The translations under genes were made by a program, and so were the position numbers. The notes under the pieces were generated by a model. That model did no database searches and had not been told where the DNA came from. It saw nothing but the letters and a program-made list of their open reading frames with translations. From the NCBI GenBank assembly GCA_900557255.1, contig USSA01000087.1, positions 1 to 12,396 on the forward strand: a stretch of DNA of 12,396 bases, given 5' to 3'. Positions 1 through 6,841 of this stretch are shown here, piece after piece (position 1 is the first letter of the stretch; each line of letters begins with the position of its first letter). This DNA is from an uncultured Prevotella sp. (GTDB lineage Bacteria; Bacteroidota; Bacteroidia; Bacteroidales; Bacteroidaceae).

Positions 1-99
1 ATTGTAATAGTATTTATTGTAGTTGTCCTAGCATTAGTTCTAGCTTACATCTACGAAATTAAGTATACCTACAGAGACGGAGGGTTATGGAAGAAATAA
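1..99 (+). CDS. C-terminal end of a membrane protein (partial)
   Basis: An open frame enters from the left edge and stops at the TAA at 97-99. The 32 visible residues begin with a very hydrophobic stretch rich in Ile, Val and Leu (about residues 1-18), which reads as a single transmembrane helix. A short polar, charged tail ending in GGLWKK follows. The start lies outside the window, so the family cannot be named. A second small frame overlaps its last codons, and the 192-aa gene begins 47 bases after its stop, so these probably share a transcript. Confidence 0.5.
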   Translation: MVIVFIVVVLALVLAYIYEIKYTYRDGGLWKK

Positions 100-137
100 C
101 GAAACAGCAAACAGTTAATTCAGAGAACACTATATAG
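87..137 (+). CDS. possible 16-codon small ORF overlapping the upstream stop
   Basis: An ATG at 87 lies inside the last codons of the upstream membrane-protein frame and opens 16 codons ending in TAG at 135-137. A purine-rich GGAGGG precedes it by 2-7 bases, too close to be an ideal Shine-Dalgarno. It ends 9 bases before the ATG of the 192-aa gene. It could be a leader peptide that couples translation, or chance. The peptide has no recognisable features. Confidence 0.15.
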   Translation: MEEITKQQTVNSENTI

Positions 138-146
138 AAGAATAAT

Positions 147-725
147 ATGGAAAATGATATTCTAAAAATTGAGGTTGCCAAACAGGATCTAAAAGAAGCT
201 CCTGAATATTGGGCTTCGGAAAGTTACGAAACCATGATAGGTAAACTGCAAAAGCTTGTTGAAGCGAAAACCGGATATCCGCCATGTCGTAACACCAAAG
301 TCATAAGAGAAGTCAGCTTCAAAATAACATCACGTACAACCCTAGAGCAAATTAGGGAACTACTGAACGACATTGAGAATGATTATAACATATCCTGTTT
401 TCAAATTGCTATTGATAGGGGAAATAATACAGCCCATCTGCTATTTACTTGGATTCATCCGAAAACAGCATTACCTGTAAGGTTTAACAACAAGACTAGG
501 TTCAAGCTGCTATCAGCTTACTTTGTGAGACGTTTACATCTGGAATATCCGAAAGATATGACAGAATGGGTCAGATATTTCATCATGGATGCATATATTG
601 AAGATAAGTCTGTATTTAGTAATGCACTTGCAAGTTTGTCGAAGAAAGAAGACTCAACAGATAAAACGATTTTGGTTGAGTCTCTTCTGTATGCCCAGTA
701 CATGAGTGAAGGAAAAGTTAAATAG
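147..725 (+). CDS. hypothetical protein, 192 aa
   Basis: A complete frame from ATG 147 to TAG 723-725. I do not recognise the family. The protein is soluble-looking, with no signal peptide or membrane helix. The N-terminal half is charged and helical (EYWASESYETMIGKLQKLVE). A mixed alpha/beta middle follows (FQIAIDRGNNTAHLLFTWIH, about residues 85-104), then an aromatic-rich helical region (LSAYFVRRLHLEYP, about 123-136; WVRYFIMDAYIED, about 141-153). It lies 9 bases upstream of the macro-domain gene on the same strand, so the two were probably an operon. The rearranged DNA begins just downstream. Confidence 0.75.
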   Translation: MENDILKIEVAKQDLKEAPEYWASESYETMIGKLQKLVEAKTGYPPCRNTKVIREVSFKITSRTTLEQIRELLNDIENDYNISCFQIAIDRGNNTAHLLFTWIHPKTALPVRFNNKTRFKLLSAYFVRRLHLEYPKDMTEWVRYFIMDAYIEDKSVFSNALASLSKKEDSTDKTILVESLLYAQYMSEGKVK

Positions 726-734
726 ATAAAGAAA

Positions 735-956
735 ATGGATTTGTTAAGTTACCAAAAAGGAGATATCTTGTTTAGTAACTGTCAGACCCTTGTAAACCCA
801 GTATCTTGTGATGGAACCATTGATAGTTACCTGTCAAAGAGGTTCTTCACGAGATACCCAGACATGTATGCCAAGTATTTGTATTTCTGTAAAGAATATG
901 CTGCTTACCATCCCCACTCTCACAAATATACAAGAGAGCTGCTTCGTTCATATTAA
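735..956 (+). pseudogene. truncated macro-domain protein (ADP-ribose-binding type), 5' remnant
   Basis: The first 53 residues match the start of macro domains of the DarG/TARG1-like type: a YxKGDI opening, LVNPVSCDG (residues 19-27), and a conserved block with RYPDMYAKY and CK (residues 40-53). In functional relatives the asparagine of LVN and a glycine-rich GxMGxGxA loop bind ADP-ribose. Here N21 and G27 remain, but the loop reads IDSYLS, so the glycines are lost. After residue 53 the frame runs into the antisense of the convergent DUF6169 gene and stops at residue 73. Whole macro domains are about 150 residues, so this is roughly the first third plus a random tail. No DarT-like partner is visible. 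It is almost certainly inactive. Confidence 0.6.
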
Positions 957-1200
957 AGAAGTTCTCTATGATAAGCATCACCGTATCACGCATTTTCAAG
1001 TCTCGTGGAGAAGGTATTTTATTTACATTGATGATAGAAAAGACATATGATTCTGCATTTTCAATAATGTCATCATCATCAAAGCCAATAGCAAGTACCA
1101 CACCAAAATCACTTTTAAAGCGATAAGTTCGAGACGTTTCATGCCAATAAACCTCATAAGGAGCAGAAGCATTAATTATATCCAAAGGAAGTGGTTTCAT
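847..1200 (-). CDS. DUF6169 family protein, 3' end altered by rearrangement
   Basis: Starts at ATG 1200-1198, overlapping the stop of the 55-aa gene by one base (TAATG), so translation is likely coupled. A TTG two codons earlier is open but less likely. The 117-aa product has the layout I associate with DUF6169: an N-terminal YEVYW...YRFKSDFG beta segment, an acidic DDDDII stretch, then a helix and an ALLYICESGDGKQ block (about residues 88-100). No enzymatic motif is known to me. Residues after about 104 are the antisense of the macro-domain gene, so the native C-terminus, expected to be Arg/Trp-rich, has been replaced. It may therefore be non-functional. A shorter second copy of its start lies at 11478-11636. 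Confidence 0.6.
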   Translation of the reverse strand: MKPLPLDIINASAPYEVYWHETSRTYRFKSDFGVVLAIGFDDDDIIENAESYVFSIINVNKIPSPRDLKMRDTVMLIIENFFNMNEAALLYICESGDGKQHILYRNTNTWHTCLGIS

Positions 1201-1367
1201 TACCAAACATTTATATATTTAGGATATACCCCCGTTCGTTCCTTATATTCCTCACAAAGGCTCTTAGTAATTTCAGCTACACGAGCCTTTTTACGCTCTT
1301 TTGCCGCCATAAATCTTTTCATAGCAGCTTCACGTTTTTCCCAAAATTCTTTATCTAATGTATCCAT
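1200..1367 (-). CDS. 55-aa highly charged helical protein, copy 1
   Basis: ATG at 1367-1365, preceded by a good Shine-Dalgarno (AAGGAG, 9-10 bases upstream). This start is preferred over an in-frame upstream codon because it is conserved in copy 2 and lies downstream of the promoter. The product is dominated by Lys, Arg, Glu and Ala (KREAAMKRFMAAKERKKARV, about residues 12-31) and should form one long amphipathic helix. It ends in a short aromatic tail, VYPKYINVW. No family is recognised. It overlaps DUF6169 by one base. A small charged partner of this kind could be an antitoxin, a regulator or a nucleic-acid-binding factor, but that is inference. The copy at 11636-11803 encodes an identical protein. 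Confidence 0.8.
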   Translation of the reverse strand: MDTLDKEFWEKREAAMKRFMAAKERKKARVAEITKSLCEEYKERTGVYPKYINVW

Positions 1368-1406
1368 AATAGTTCTCCTTTTAAATTCTTTAATTGCAAT
1401 CTGCCG

Positions 1407-1438
1407 CAAAAATACGCTTTTTCCTCGAAACCACCAAG
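1407..1438 (-). promoter_or_regulatory. Bacteroidota-type promoter for the 55-aa/DUF6169 operon, copy 1
   Basis: On the minus strand the -7 box is TATTTTTG (1414-1407), an exact match to TAnnTTTG. A CTTG at 1438-1435 serves as the -33 element with a 20-base spacer. Transcription would start near base 1400, giving a leader of about 30 bases before the ATG at 1367. Both boxes are unchanged in the second copy although bases between and around them have changed. Confidence 0.65.
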
Positions 1439-1514
1439 AAAACCACAAGAAATCTGCAACTCATCAGCGAATTACTACAAAACCAGCACTTCAATAATCC
1501 TATCCACCTTTAGC

Positions 1515-1567
1515 AAGGCGGTCCCAGCCCGCATAACATGGCGCAGACCGCTTTGGTCCGCCAACCT
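1515..1567. other. GC-rich imperfect palindrome next to the RAYT element
   Basis: A patch clearly richer in G+C than its surroundings. GCGGTC at 1518-1523 pairs with GACCGC at 1546-1551, and an outer GGCGG (1517-1521) can instead pair with CCGCC (1558-1562). It sits just outside the left RAYT end, beyond the 3' end of the transposase gene. It could be a transcription terminator without a T-run, a decayed REP hairpin, or a fragment of older sequence. I see no gene in it. Confidence 0.35.
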
Positions 1568-1570
1568 TAA

Positions 1571-1603
1571 GGGGTCACAGGGACAGGTACCTCTGACCCA
1601 CTT
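1571..1603 (+). repeat. REP-like terminal inverted repeat, left end of RAYT element
   Basis: Contains the core CAGGGACAGGTACC and ends in CTGACCCACTT. The outer GGGTCA (1572-1577) pairs with TGACCC (1594-1599). Inverted relative to 2588-2620, with 30 of 33 bases matching. The same CAGGGACAGGT core appears in the ends of the RAYT relic at 6815-7267. Confidence 0.8.
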
Positions 1604-1612
1604 ATTTATATT

Positions 1613-2551
1613 TCAGTATTCTGGGTACTTTTCAAATTCTCCATCATCACAATAGGAATAATAGAGTTCGTCCAGAGGAGAATCTTCACTCACAACTCCT
1701 GTCTGTAATTTTTGTTCGTTTGCTTTGCTTGTAGCGCGCTGCACAACGGAATAAGGTACACCGGTGAGACGCGAAAGCGTTCGGGGGCCTACACCTTGTT
1801 CATGTACCATATAAAGGTAATGCTTCTGTTTCGGACGTTCTAAGGCTTGAAACTCGGTAGCGTTAGTGGCTCCACTGAAAGTTGAAAGAAGTTGCCAGAC
1901 TTCTTCATCGGAAAACCCAGTCCGCTTCGATTTTACATATATATCAAGAAACTCTTGATCTTCCTCATCAGAAAGCAGATCGCCTACGAGACATTGAAGT
2001 TCGCGTAGCGGTATGCGTCTTAGCACGGCGTCTATAGAGGTGAAAGGATGCTGAAGTATGGAATTGTATTCCAACCAACTGCTCCAACGATAGTCCTTGA
2101 GGTCAGTTACGAGATGTGGCTTCAGCGGGTTCTGATGAATATAGCGGAAAAGCTTTAGAAAACAATCCCAGTCGTTGACTGGTTGGCTTTGGAAGCGCTC
2201 CTGAAAGAGATGTCCTATACGGCCATACTTGTGATTGTAATAGTAAACGTATGACGACGAAATACGCTTCATCACATCACCTATGCTTTCATTATGTTCC
2301 TTGAGAAGGAGATGAACATGGTTACCCATAAGGCACCATGCATATATGTAGCAGTGACGTTCTGCAGGTTCGTTTGGTTCTTCGTCGATTTGCGAGGGAC
2401 GGGTACTGACTGCAATTCCGCATTGACGACGGAGAATGCGAACAAAATGTGCATAGTCTTCGTCACACTCAAATATCTGCTGTTTGTTCACTCCTCGAAG
2501 TATGGCATGATATACTCCAGTTCCCGATTCTGTTCGCGCCTGCCTTGACAT
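1613..2551 (-). CDS. REP-associated tyrosine transposase (RAYT, Y1-transposase family)
   Basis: A 312-aa single-strand DNA transposase related to IS200/IS605 TnpA. The N-terminus has the family pattern GxYHxxxRGxNxxxIF (residues 12-27). The metal-binding HUH motif is in LMGNHVHLLL (H78 and H80), and the predicted catalytic tyrosine is Y137 in FRYIHQNP. A long C-terminal extension ends in a helix-turn-helix-like block, RTLSRLTGVPYSVV (about residues 257-270), probably for binding REP hairpins. All key residues are present, so it may be active. RAYTs usually mobilise the short palindromic REP elements that flank them, as here. The ATG at 2551 starts the conserved SRQ...GTGVYH segment. Confidence 0.85.
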   Translation of the reverse strand: MSRQARTESGTGVYHAILRGVNKQQIFECDEDYAHFVRILRRQCGIAVSTRPSQIDEEPNEPAERHCYIYAWCLMGNHVHLLLKEHNESIGDVMKRISSSYVYYYNHKYGRIGHLFQERFQSQPVNDWDCFLKLFRYIHQNPLKPHLVTDLKDYRWSSWLEYNSILQHPFTSIDAVLRRIPLRELQCLVGDLLSDEEDQEFLDIYVKSKRTGFSDEEVWQLLSTFSGATNATEFQALERPKQKHYLYMVHEQGVGPRTLSRLTGVPYSVVQRATSKANEQKLQTGVVSEDSPLDELYYSYCDDGEFEKYPEY

Positions 2552-2587
2552 ACGATGTATAATGAATTAATCAGATTATTAATGATG

Positions 2588-2620
2588 AAGTGGGTCAGCG
2601 GTACCTGTCCCTATGACCCT
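2588..2620 (-). repeat. REP-like terminal inverted repeat, right end of RAYT element
   Basis: Reverse complement of 1571-1603 with three mismatches. GGGTCA and TGACCC flank an inner palindrome centred on GGTACC. The last bases also supply the C-terminal codons and stop of the adjacent small membrane protein frame, so the element has altered the end of that gene. Confidence 0.8.
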
Positions 2621-2970
2621 CTATGACCCTCATCCTGCACGCCAGATTTCTTCATTGAACTTTTCCTAAATAGCACGAACGCATCCATCACTAACATTAT
2701 GACAAAAGTCAATGCAATAATGAACTGTGTAGAGCAGATGTTAAATCCACTATTCCAGAATGGCATCATCGACAGCAAGAGCAACAGCATTTTCGAATAA
2801 GCCAACCACCATGGCAGATATAGTTTTTTGCGTATCCATATAACATAGGGCACAACCGTCACAAGGCATGCAATGCCCTCTGTAATCAGCAGCTTACAGC
2901 AAATTGCATCAGCGTAGCCCAAGAAGGGACACGCCTCCCCTATCTCTGGCATCCAAAACACTAGAAGCAA
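2611..2970 (-). CDS. small multi-pass membrane protein, probably frameshifted at its N-terminus
   Basis: The frame encodes a hydrophobic protein with about three helices: residues 26-46 (LLITEGIACLVTVVPYVIWI), 57-74 and 81-101, each ended by Arg/Lys. No family is recognised. It opens with a TTG at 2970. A better start is the ATG at 2999, 13 bases after the large STAND gene, which begins MKKTLVIFF but stops after 12 codons. One extra base in the A7 run (2952-2990 interval, at about 2972-2978) would join the two frames into one continuous hydrophobic N-terminus. This suggests a frameshift, a slippage-prone switch or a read error. The tail is altered by the RAYT end. By position it belongs to the STAND operon and might be a membrane partner of it. 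Confidence 0.5.
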   Translation of the reverse strand: MLLVFWMPEIGEACPFLGYADAICCKLLITEGIACLVTVVPYVIWIRKKLYLPWWLAYSKMLLLLLSMMPFWNSGFNICSTQFIIALTFVIMLVMDAFVLFRKSSMKKSGVQDEGHRGS

Positions 2971-3012
2971 GAAAAAAATATTACCAAAGTCTTTTTCATA
3001 ACAATTAAACTC

Positions 3013-6000
3013 TTAATCCCCTTCCGGATTCAATGCCCACTGATGGCTGGGCAGTCTGCCAGGAAGCAAAAAGTTCTCCTCCATCTTTTGTGTCTGCCGT
3101 CCGTAATATTTCAGGTGCTCAATTTCAAGCGTTGCCCAATTGTTTACGTCTGGGTTGTTGTGCTTGGTCAGAGGCTCAATCAACGATGCTCTGTCGTTGT
3201 ATGTCGATGCAGGCCCAGCGAACGTGCCGAGTTTGTCACTCAGGGCTGTCCGTACCATTTTCTGACTGCCATAGTTGTCAAGCAGAGCCATCACTGGCTC
3301 CGACAAACCATCTCCATCAATCAATGGAGCCAACGCCATCAGCCTGTAAGGGGCAACGTCGGGGTGGTTCTTACACCAGTCCATCAACACAGGCATATTC
3401 TCCTTCTTGAAAATCAAGCCTGGGAATGGATTATGAAGCGAGGAAAAGCCAAAAGCGAAATAAAACTTTACAAAGTTATCAGCATCATCCTCTGTTGACA
3501 TCAGACCAGCCATCTCCCGCCATGTGATGTCGAAATAGTTCTCAAAAAGCCGCTGCAGTACGGTTTCCACCTCATATCTCAACGTCGTGGAGTCCGAGTT
3601 TACAATATAAGAGAATACGCCCTTTGCCATTGCTCCAGCAAGACCGTCTCGTTTGCCCTTTGTCAACAATGCTCCAAGGATGTGGGAGTACTGCGGATTG
3701 GTGATAAGTTCCGGCACCTTGTCTGCCCGCTTTGCTATCTCACTCTCCATCAGTGCATCCATCTTGTCGTTATTGTGCTGACTGCTCAAATATTGCGACA
3801 TCGCCATGTGCAGACCTATCTCGAATCCGTCTGGCAGCTGCATCACGCGTGCCAACAGGTCAACTCCTTCTGGCGTTGACTGTCTGTCTATACGCACATA
3901 GCTCCAATAACTTACGAACCCTCCCGCTTCAACTTTCTTCTGGGCCACCAACTCAAAGAGCTTATCTACATACGGATGTGTGAAGCCATAATTCCTTATA
4001 GCTACAAGGGAGAAAAGCAACCACTCTTTCTCTTTTGCCTCAATGATAGAAACTATCTGCGCAAACACCTCTTCCGTCACATCCTTCACGTAATAGACGA
4101 AGATGCTGCTCGTTCTCCCCTCCATCAGGTCTATCGAGTCGGAGGCAAATTGCAGCTGCTCTTCTGGAGTGCTCAAAGCCACCAACTTCATCGGGAATGC
4201 GTATGCGAGGAAGGTCTGGCTGTCATATATGTCTTTCAGCAACTCTTTGCTATATAGCTTCTGATTAACCAGGTCATCTGCCAAGGCCTCATACTTCCCA
4301 TCCACTATCTTCTGTCGCTCAAAGTCAGCCATCCCCAAGTAGTCATTCTTCTCAAAACTTTCCACAGCGGCAAAGCGTGATACGAAATCTGTCTTTGTCA
4401 GCTTTTGGATAAGTGCCTCTATCCGCTGCTTGTTTTGAGCGGTTCTCAGTTTTTCTGGGTCTCGCCTTGCAAAATGCAGCACCTTCAACATATCATCCCA
4501 ATCATAGTTCAGCGAGGCAGCAACCTTTTCCACCCGTGGCATCACAGCGTCGAACGACCCGAAAGCGTTCAGCGACCTGAAGTTGGAAACCAGCATTCCG
4601 ATACTCTCATCCTTATACTCTGTGTTGCCGTCTATCTCTTGTTGCAGCAAGTCAAGACATCCGTTGATGTAGTCATCAATCTCTTGGTCGGACTGAGGCT
4701 CGTAGTAGCCATATACCTGAGTACCCACTTTCTGTTTGCCTCCAAAGTGGATAAAGTTTGCTGTGCTCAACGCTCTGCCAAGGGCCTTCATCACCACAGG
4801 CTTCTCTTCCTGACTCTTTATCTCTCTTTGCAGGAATGCAAGTCTCTTTGCAAGCGGCACGGATGTTGAGGGCAACCTGACAGGAAAGAGCGCCACAAAC
4901 TCACCCGTTGCGTTGTTCGATATAAACTCGTTTTCAGCGCAACTCAACCGCAGGAGCAACTTTGCGGCTTTTTGGAACGTCTCTGGCTTATAGCAGAGTT
5001 TCTCCAATGTCCATACCAGCTCCCTGCGTCCATCCCTTATCTCCTTCAATTCGTCTATGCTCAGACCACCAAGGCTCGTATATAGGCTGTCGGCGACAGC
5101 CTCTGGCACCACCTCTATCAGCGAGCGATATATCTTGGAACCCACCTCTGTATTGATAAAATCCCTGAATGTCAGCAGTCTGTTCGGTTGTAGCAACTCC
5201 TTCAGCAAGTCTATCACCCTGCTGTTGTTGTCCATGTCGCGCACCTTTTCAAAGAAGGGCGGAACCAGATTAACGGCCATGCCCACTTGCCCGATGGTTA
5301 TAATGACTTGCTCCAGCTGCTGTGCCGTACACTTGTCAAACCATTCCATTGCCAGCATCTTTGAAATGGCAGGTGAGCGGAAGCGGACAAACACACCTAC
5401 ACGTTGCATCAGGCCACGGTCAAGATATTTCTTGATAAGTGTGTCGAACTTGTTCACCAAGACGGTATCATCCCCATTCAGCCCTGTAATATTCTTGTTC
5501 TTCGCTATTGCCTCTATCTCCTTGTGGGCATCGCCATCGTAACCGATATTCGAGAACAAAGAAAGCGTCTCTGCTATGACGCGCTCTTCACTACCTTCTG
5601 CTGCCGACAGCATATTGGCCATGAGCTTTCGGTCATCGAAGTCTCTCAGGTCGCCCGTCTCTTTGAGACCCTTTATCGCCTGAACAGCAAACAGCGGATT
5701 GCCACAGGCATTGTCTTTTATCCTCGCGCTTACCTCGTCATTCTGACCGTAAAACTTGGCTATAATACCGTCAACCACTTCCTCGTAAGCATCATTAAAC
5801 AACACATATTCGCATCCGTTGCTCGGTGCTACTGTCTCATCACTGATGGCATACAGCCGGTTCTGTGCGTTCTTCCTGCCGTACAGAGTCTTGAGTTTAG
5901 CGAACAAGCCCTCATTACAATTGTCGAGTATCAGTATGGTATTTCCATATTTCTCATAGATTCTGGTCGTGGTGTCTATGACGTACTGTTCCGCTGCCAG

Positions 6001-6801
6001 CAGACAGTCACAATAGAGTTTTGGTGTTTCTTCTGTCTCCTTCAGCACCGTTTCCATCACCAGCCTCGTCTTTCCTACGCCATTCAATCCCAACACCCTC
6101 AAAAGTCCTTTGTTGTCGGAAATGGCTTTTTCCATGTCCTTCAGATTGCCCTTGAAGATAAACTTTCCCTCAAACTGCATTTCCTTGATGGCATCCTCGC
6201 ACCGCTCGTAGGGCAACAATTCTTTATGGATATGTTCCAGTGCAGCCTTGGCAGACTTTTTCAGAGCTGTCTTTAAGTTCTCTGTCAACTCCCTCCTCAC
6301 CTTTTCAGCTTTCGGTCCATCATTGGCTTCCAAATGAAACGTGATGGGTCTGCGCTTGTGCCGAATATCTATTGGTCGCAGATAGTCGTTCTCAGACACA
6401 TCGCCAAACACCGTGTTGGCCACCTGTATCACCTGCCCGTAGTCCAGATGTCCGTCAGCTCTGCCCAACTCATACATCACATTCTCGTTGGGACGTTCTC
6501 TAAGTTCTGGCTTCCTGTTCGCCCACCGCTGCACCTTGTTGAAGTGCTTGTCAACGGAAATGTCAGCTATGAAGATATGGCACTCATCATTTCTCCTCAG
6601 ACAGGTCGCTATCATGTCAGGAGTGCCAGGTTCGCCACCAGTACCCTGTTGCACTCTGAAGGTGATACCCTTCAGAGTGCCCTTGTTTTCTATAGCTATC
6701 ACCGCTTTCTGAATACATTCCAAGATAAACTCCTTGTTGTTGAGTTTATCAGTTTTCGACGATGTCTGCCAAGAAAAAAATATACGTAATTCCATTTTCA
6801 T
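3013..6801 (-). CDS. STAND ATPase with N-terminal TIR-like domain (candidate anti-phage protein)
   Basis: 1262 aa. Residues 4-155 look like a TIR-like NAD-hydrolase/nucleotide-binding domain. They open with LRIFFSWQ, then GEPGTPDMIATCL, CHIFIADIS (residues 74-82) and NENVMYELGRADG (105-117), where E111 would be the catalytic glutamate by analogy with the TIR-like proteins of cyclic-nucleotide defence systems. A P-loop NTPase follows: Walker A GLNGVGKT (238-245, K244), Walker B TILILDNC (288-295, D293) and a GNP motif (367-369), as in STAND/AP-ATPases. Residues from about 450 to the end are an alpha-helical solenoid with HEAT-like units, for example NNPDVNNWATLEIEHL near the C-terminus, likely the ligand sensor. 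The expected action is NAD depletion once a phage product is sensed. The start could be M1 or M3. It is noticeably more GC-rich than the neighbouring Avs-like gene. Confidence 0.8.
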   Translation of the reverse strand: MKMELRIFFSWQTSSKTDKLNNKEFILECIQKAVIAIENKGTLKGITFRVQQGTGGEPGTPDMIATCLRRNDECHIFIADISVDKHFNKVQRWANRKPELRERPNENVMYELGRADGHLDYGQVIQVANTVFGDVSENDYLRPIDIRHKRRPITFHLEANDGPKAEKVRRELTENLKTALKKSAKAALEHIHKELLPYERCEDAIKEMQFEGKFIFKGNLKDMEKAISDNKGLLRVLGLNGVGKTRLVMETVLKETEETPKLYCDCLLAAEQYVIDTTTRIYEKYGNTILILDNCNEGLFAKLKTLYGRKNAQNRLYAISDETVAPSNGCEYVLFNDAYEEVVDGIIAKFYGQNDEVSARIKDNACGNPLFAVQAIKGLKETGDLRDFDDRKLMANMLSAAEGSEERVIAETLSLFSNIGYDGDAHKEIEAIAKNKNITGLNGDDTVLVNKFDTLIKKYLDRGLMQRVGVFVRFRSPAISKMLAMEWFDKCTAQQLEQVIITIGQVGMAVNLVPPFFEKVRDMDNNSRVIDLLKELLQPNRLLTFRDFINTEVGSKIYRSLIEVVPEAVADSLYTSLGGLSIDELKEIRDGRRELVWTLEKLCYKPETFQKAAKLLLRLSCAENEFISNNATGEFVALFPVRLPSTSVPLAKRLAFLQREIKSQEEKPVVMKALGRALSTANFIHFGGKQKVGTQVYGYYEPQSDQEIDDYINGCLDLLQQEIDGNTEYKDESIGMLVSNFRSLNAFGSFDAVMPRVEKVAASLNYDWDDMLKVLHFARRDPEKLRTAQNKQRIEALIQKLTKTDFVSRFAAVESFEKNDYLGMADFERQKIVDGKYEALADDLVNQKLYSKELLKDIYDSQTFLAYAFPMKLVALSTPEEQLQFASDSIDLMEGRTSSIFVYYVKDVTEEVFAQIVSIIEAKEKEWLLFSLVAIRNYGFTHPYVDKLFELVAQKKVEAGGFVSYWSYVRIDRQSTPEGVDLLARVMQLPDGFEIGLHMAMSQYLSSQHNNDKMDALMESEIAKRADKVPELITNPQYSHILGALLTKGKRDGLAGAMAKGVFSYIVNSDSTTLRYEVETVLQRLFENYFDITWREMAGLMSTEDDADNFVKFYFAFGFSSLHNPFPGLIFKKENMPVLMDWCKNHPDVAPYRLMALAPLIDGDGLSEPVMALLDNYGSQKMVRTALSDKLGTFAGPASTYNDRASLIEPLTKHNNPDVNNWATLEIEHLKYYGRQTQKMEENFLLPGRLPSHQWALNPEGD

Positions 6802-6814
6802 AACCCTAAATCTT

Positions 6815-6836
6815 GAAACACAGGGACAGGTTTCTG
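6815..6836 (+). repeat. REP-like end of RAYT relic, left
   Basis: GAAACA, a two-base CA insertion, then GGGACAGGTTTCTG. GAAAC pairs with GTTTC within the unit to give a hairpin. Inverted relative to 7248-7267. It lies 14 bases upstream of the TIR-STAND start codon, so it sits in that gene's leader. Confidence 0.7.
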
Positions 6837-6841
6837 TTGCA

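Larger units (their letters stand above)
1107..1474. repeat. left copy of a long direct repeat flanking the STAND island
   Basis: This stretch recurs in the same orientation at 11543-11910, at a constant offset of 10436 bases and without gaps. I count about 25 mismatches by hand, giving roughly 93% identity. It contains the first ~31 codons of DUF6169, the whole 55-aa gene and its promoter. Similarity ends sharply at 1107, where the two DUF6169 copies diverge, and fades near 1474-1480 upstream of the promoter. Confidence 0.9.
1571..2620 (-). mobile_element. RAYT/REP element: transposase bracketed by inverted REP-like hairpins
   Basis: The two ends (1571-1603 and 2588-2620) are 33-bp inverted copies differing at three positions. 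Each is itself a hairpin: GGGTCA pairs with TGACCC around an inner AGGTACCT-type palindrome. They enclose a single transposase gene reading toward the left end. Paired inverted REP sequences around a RAYT gene are the usual arrangement for this family. I see no clear target duplication outside the ends. A nearby CTATGACCCT repeats at 2611-2630, just beyond the right end. Confidence 0.75.

Noticed and set aside
1141..1497. Plus-strand frames opposite both 55-aa genes (also 11577-11819) that look conserved between copies
   Set aside because: They are antisense shadows. The silent changes between copies fit the minus-strand reading frame, and the promoter and Shine-Dalgarno are on the minus strand.
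1515..1567. Possible integron attC site
   Set aside because: The inverted repeats lack the paired RYYYAAC and GTTRRRY core sites in correct positions, and no integrase is in the window.
5404..6276. A 290-codon plus-strand open frame opposite the TIR-STAND gene
   Set aside because: It is antisense to the ATPase region, has no recognisable domain, and the opposite strand carries clear Walker motifs. Long antisense frames are expected opposite this GC-richer gene.
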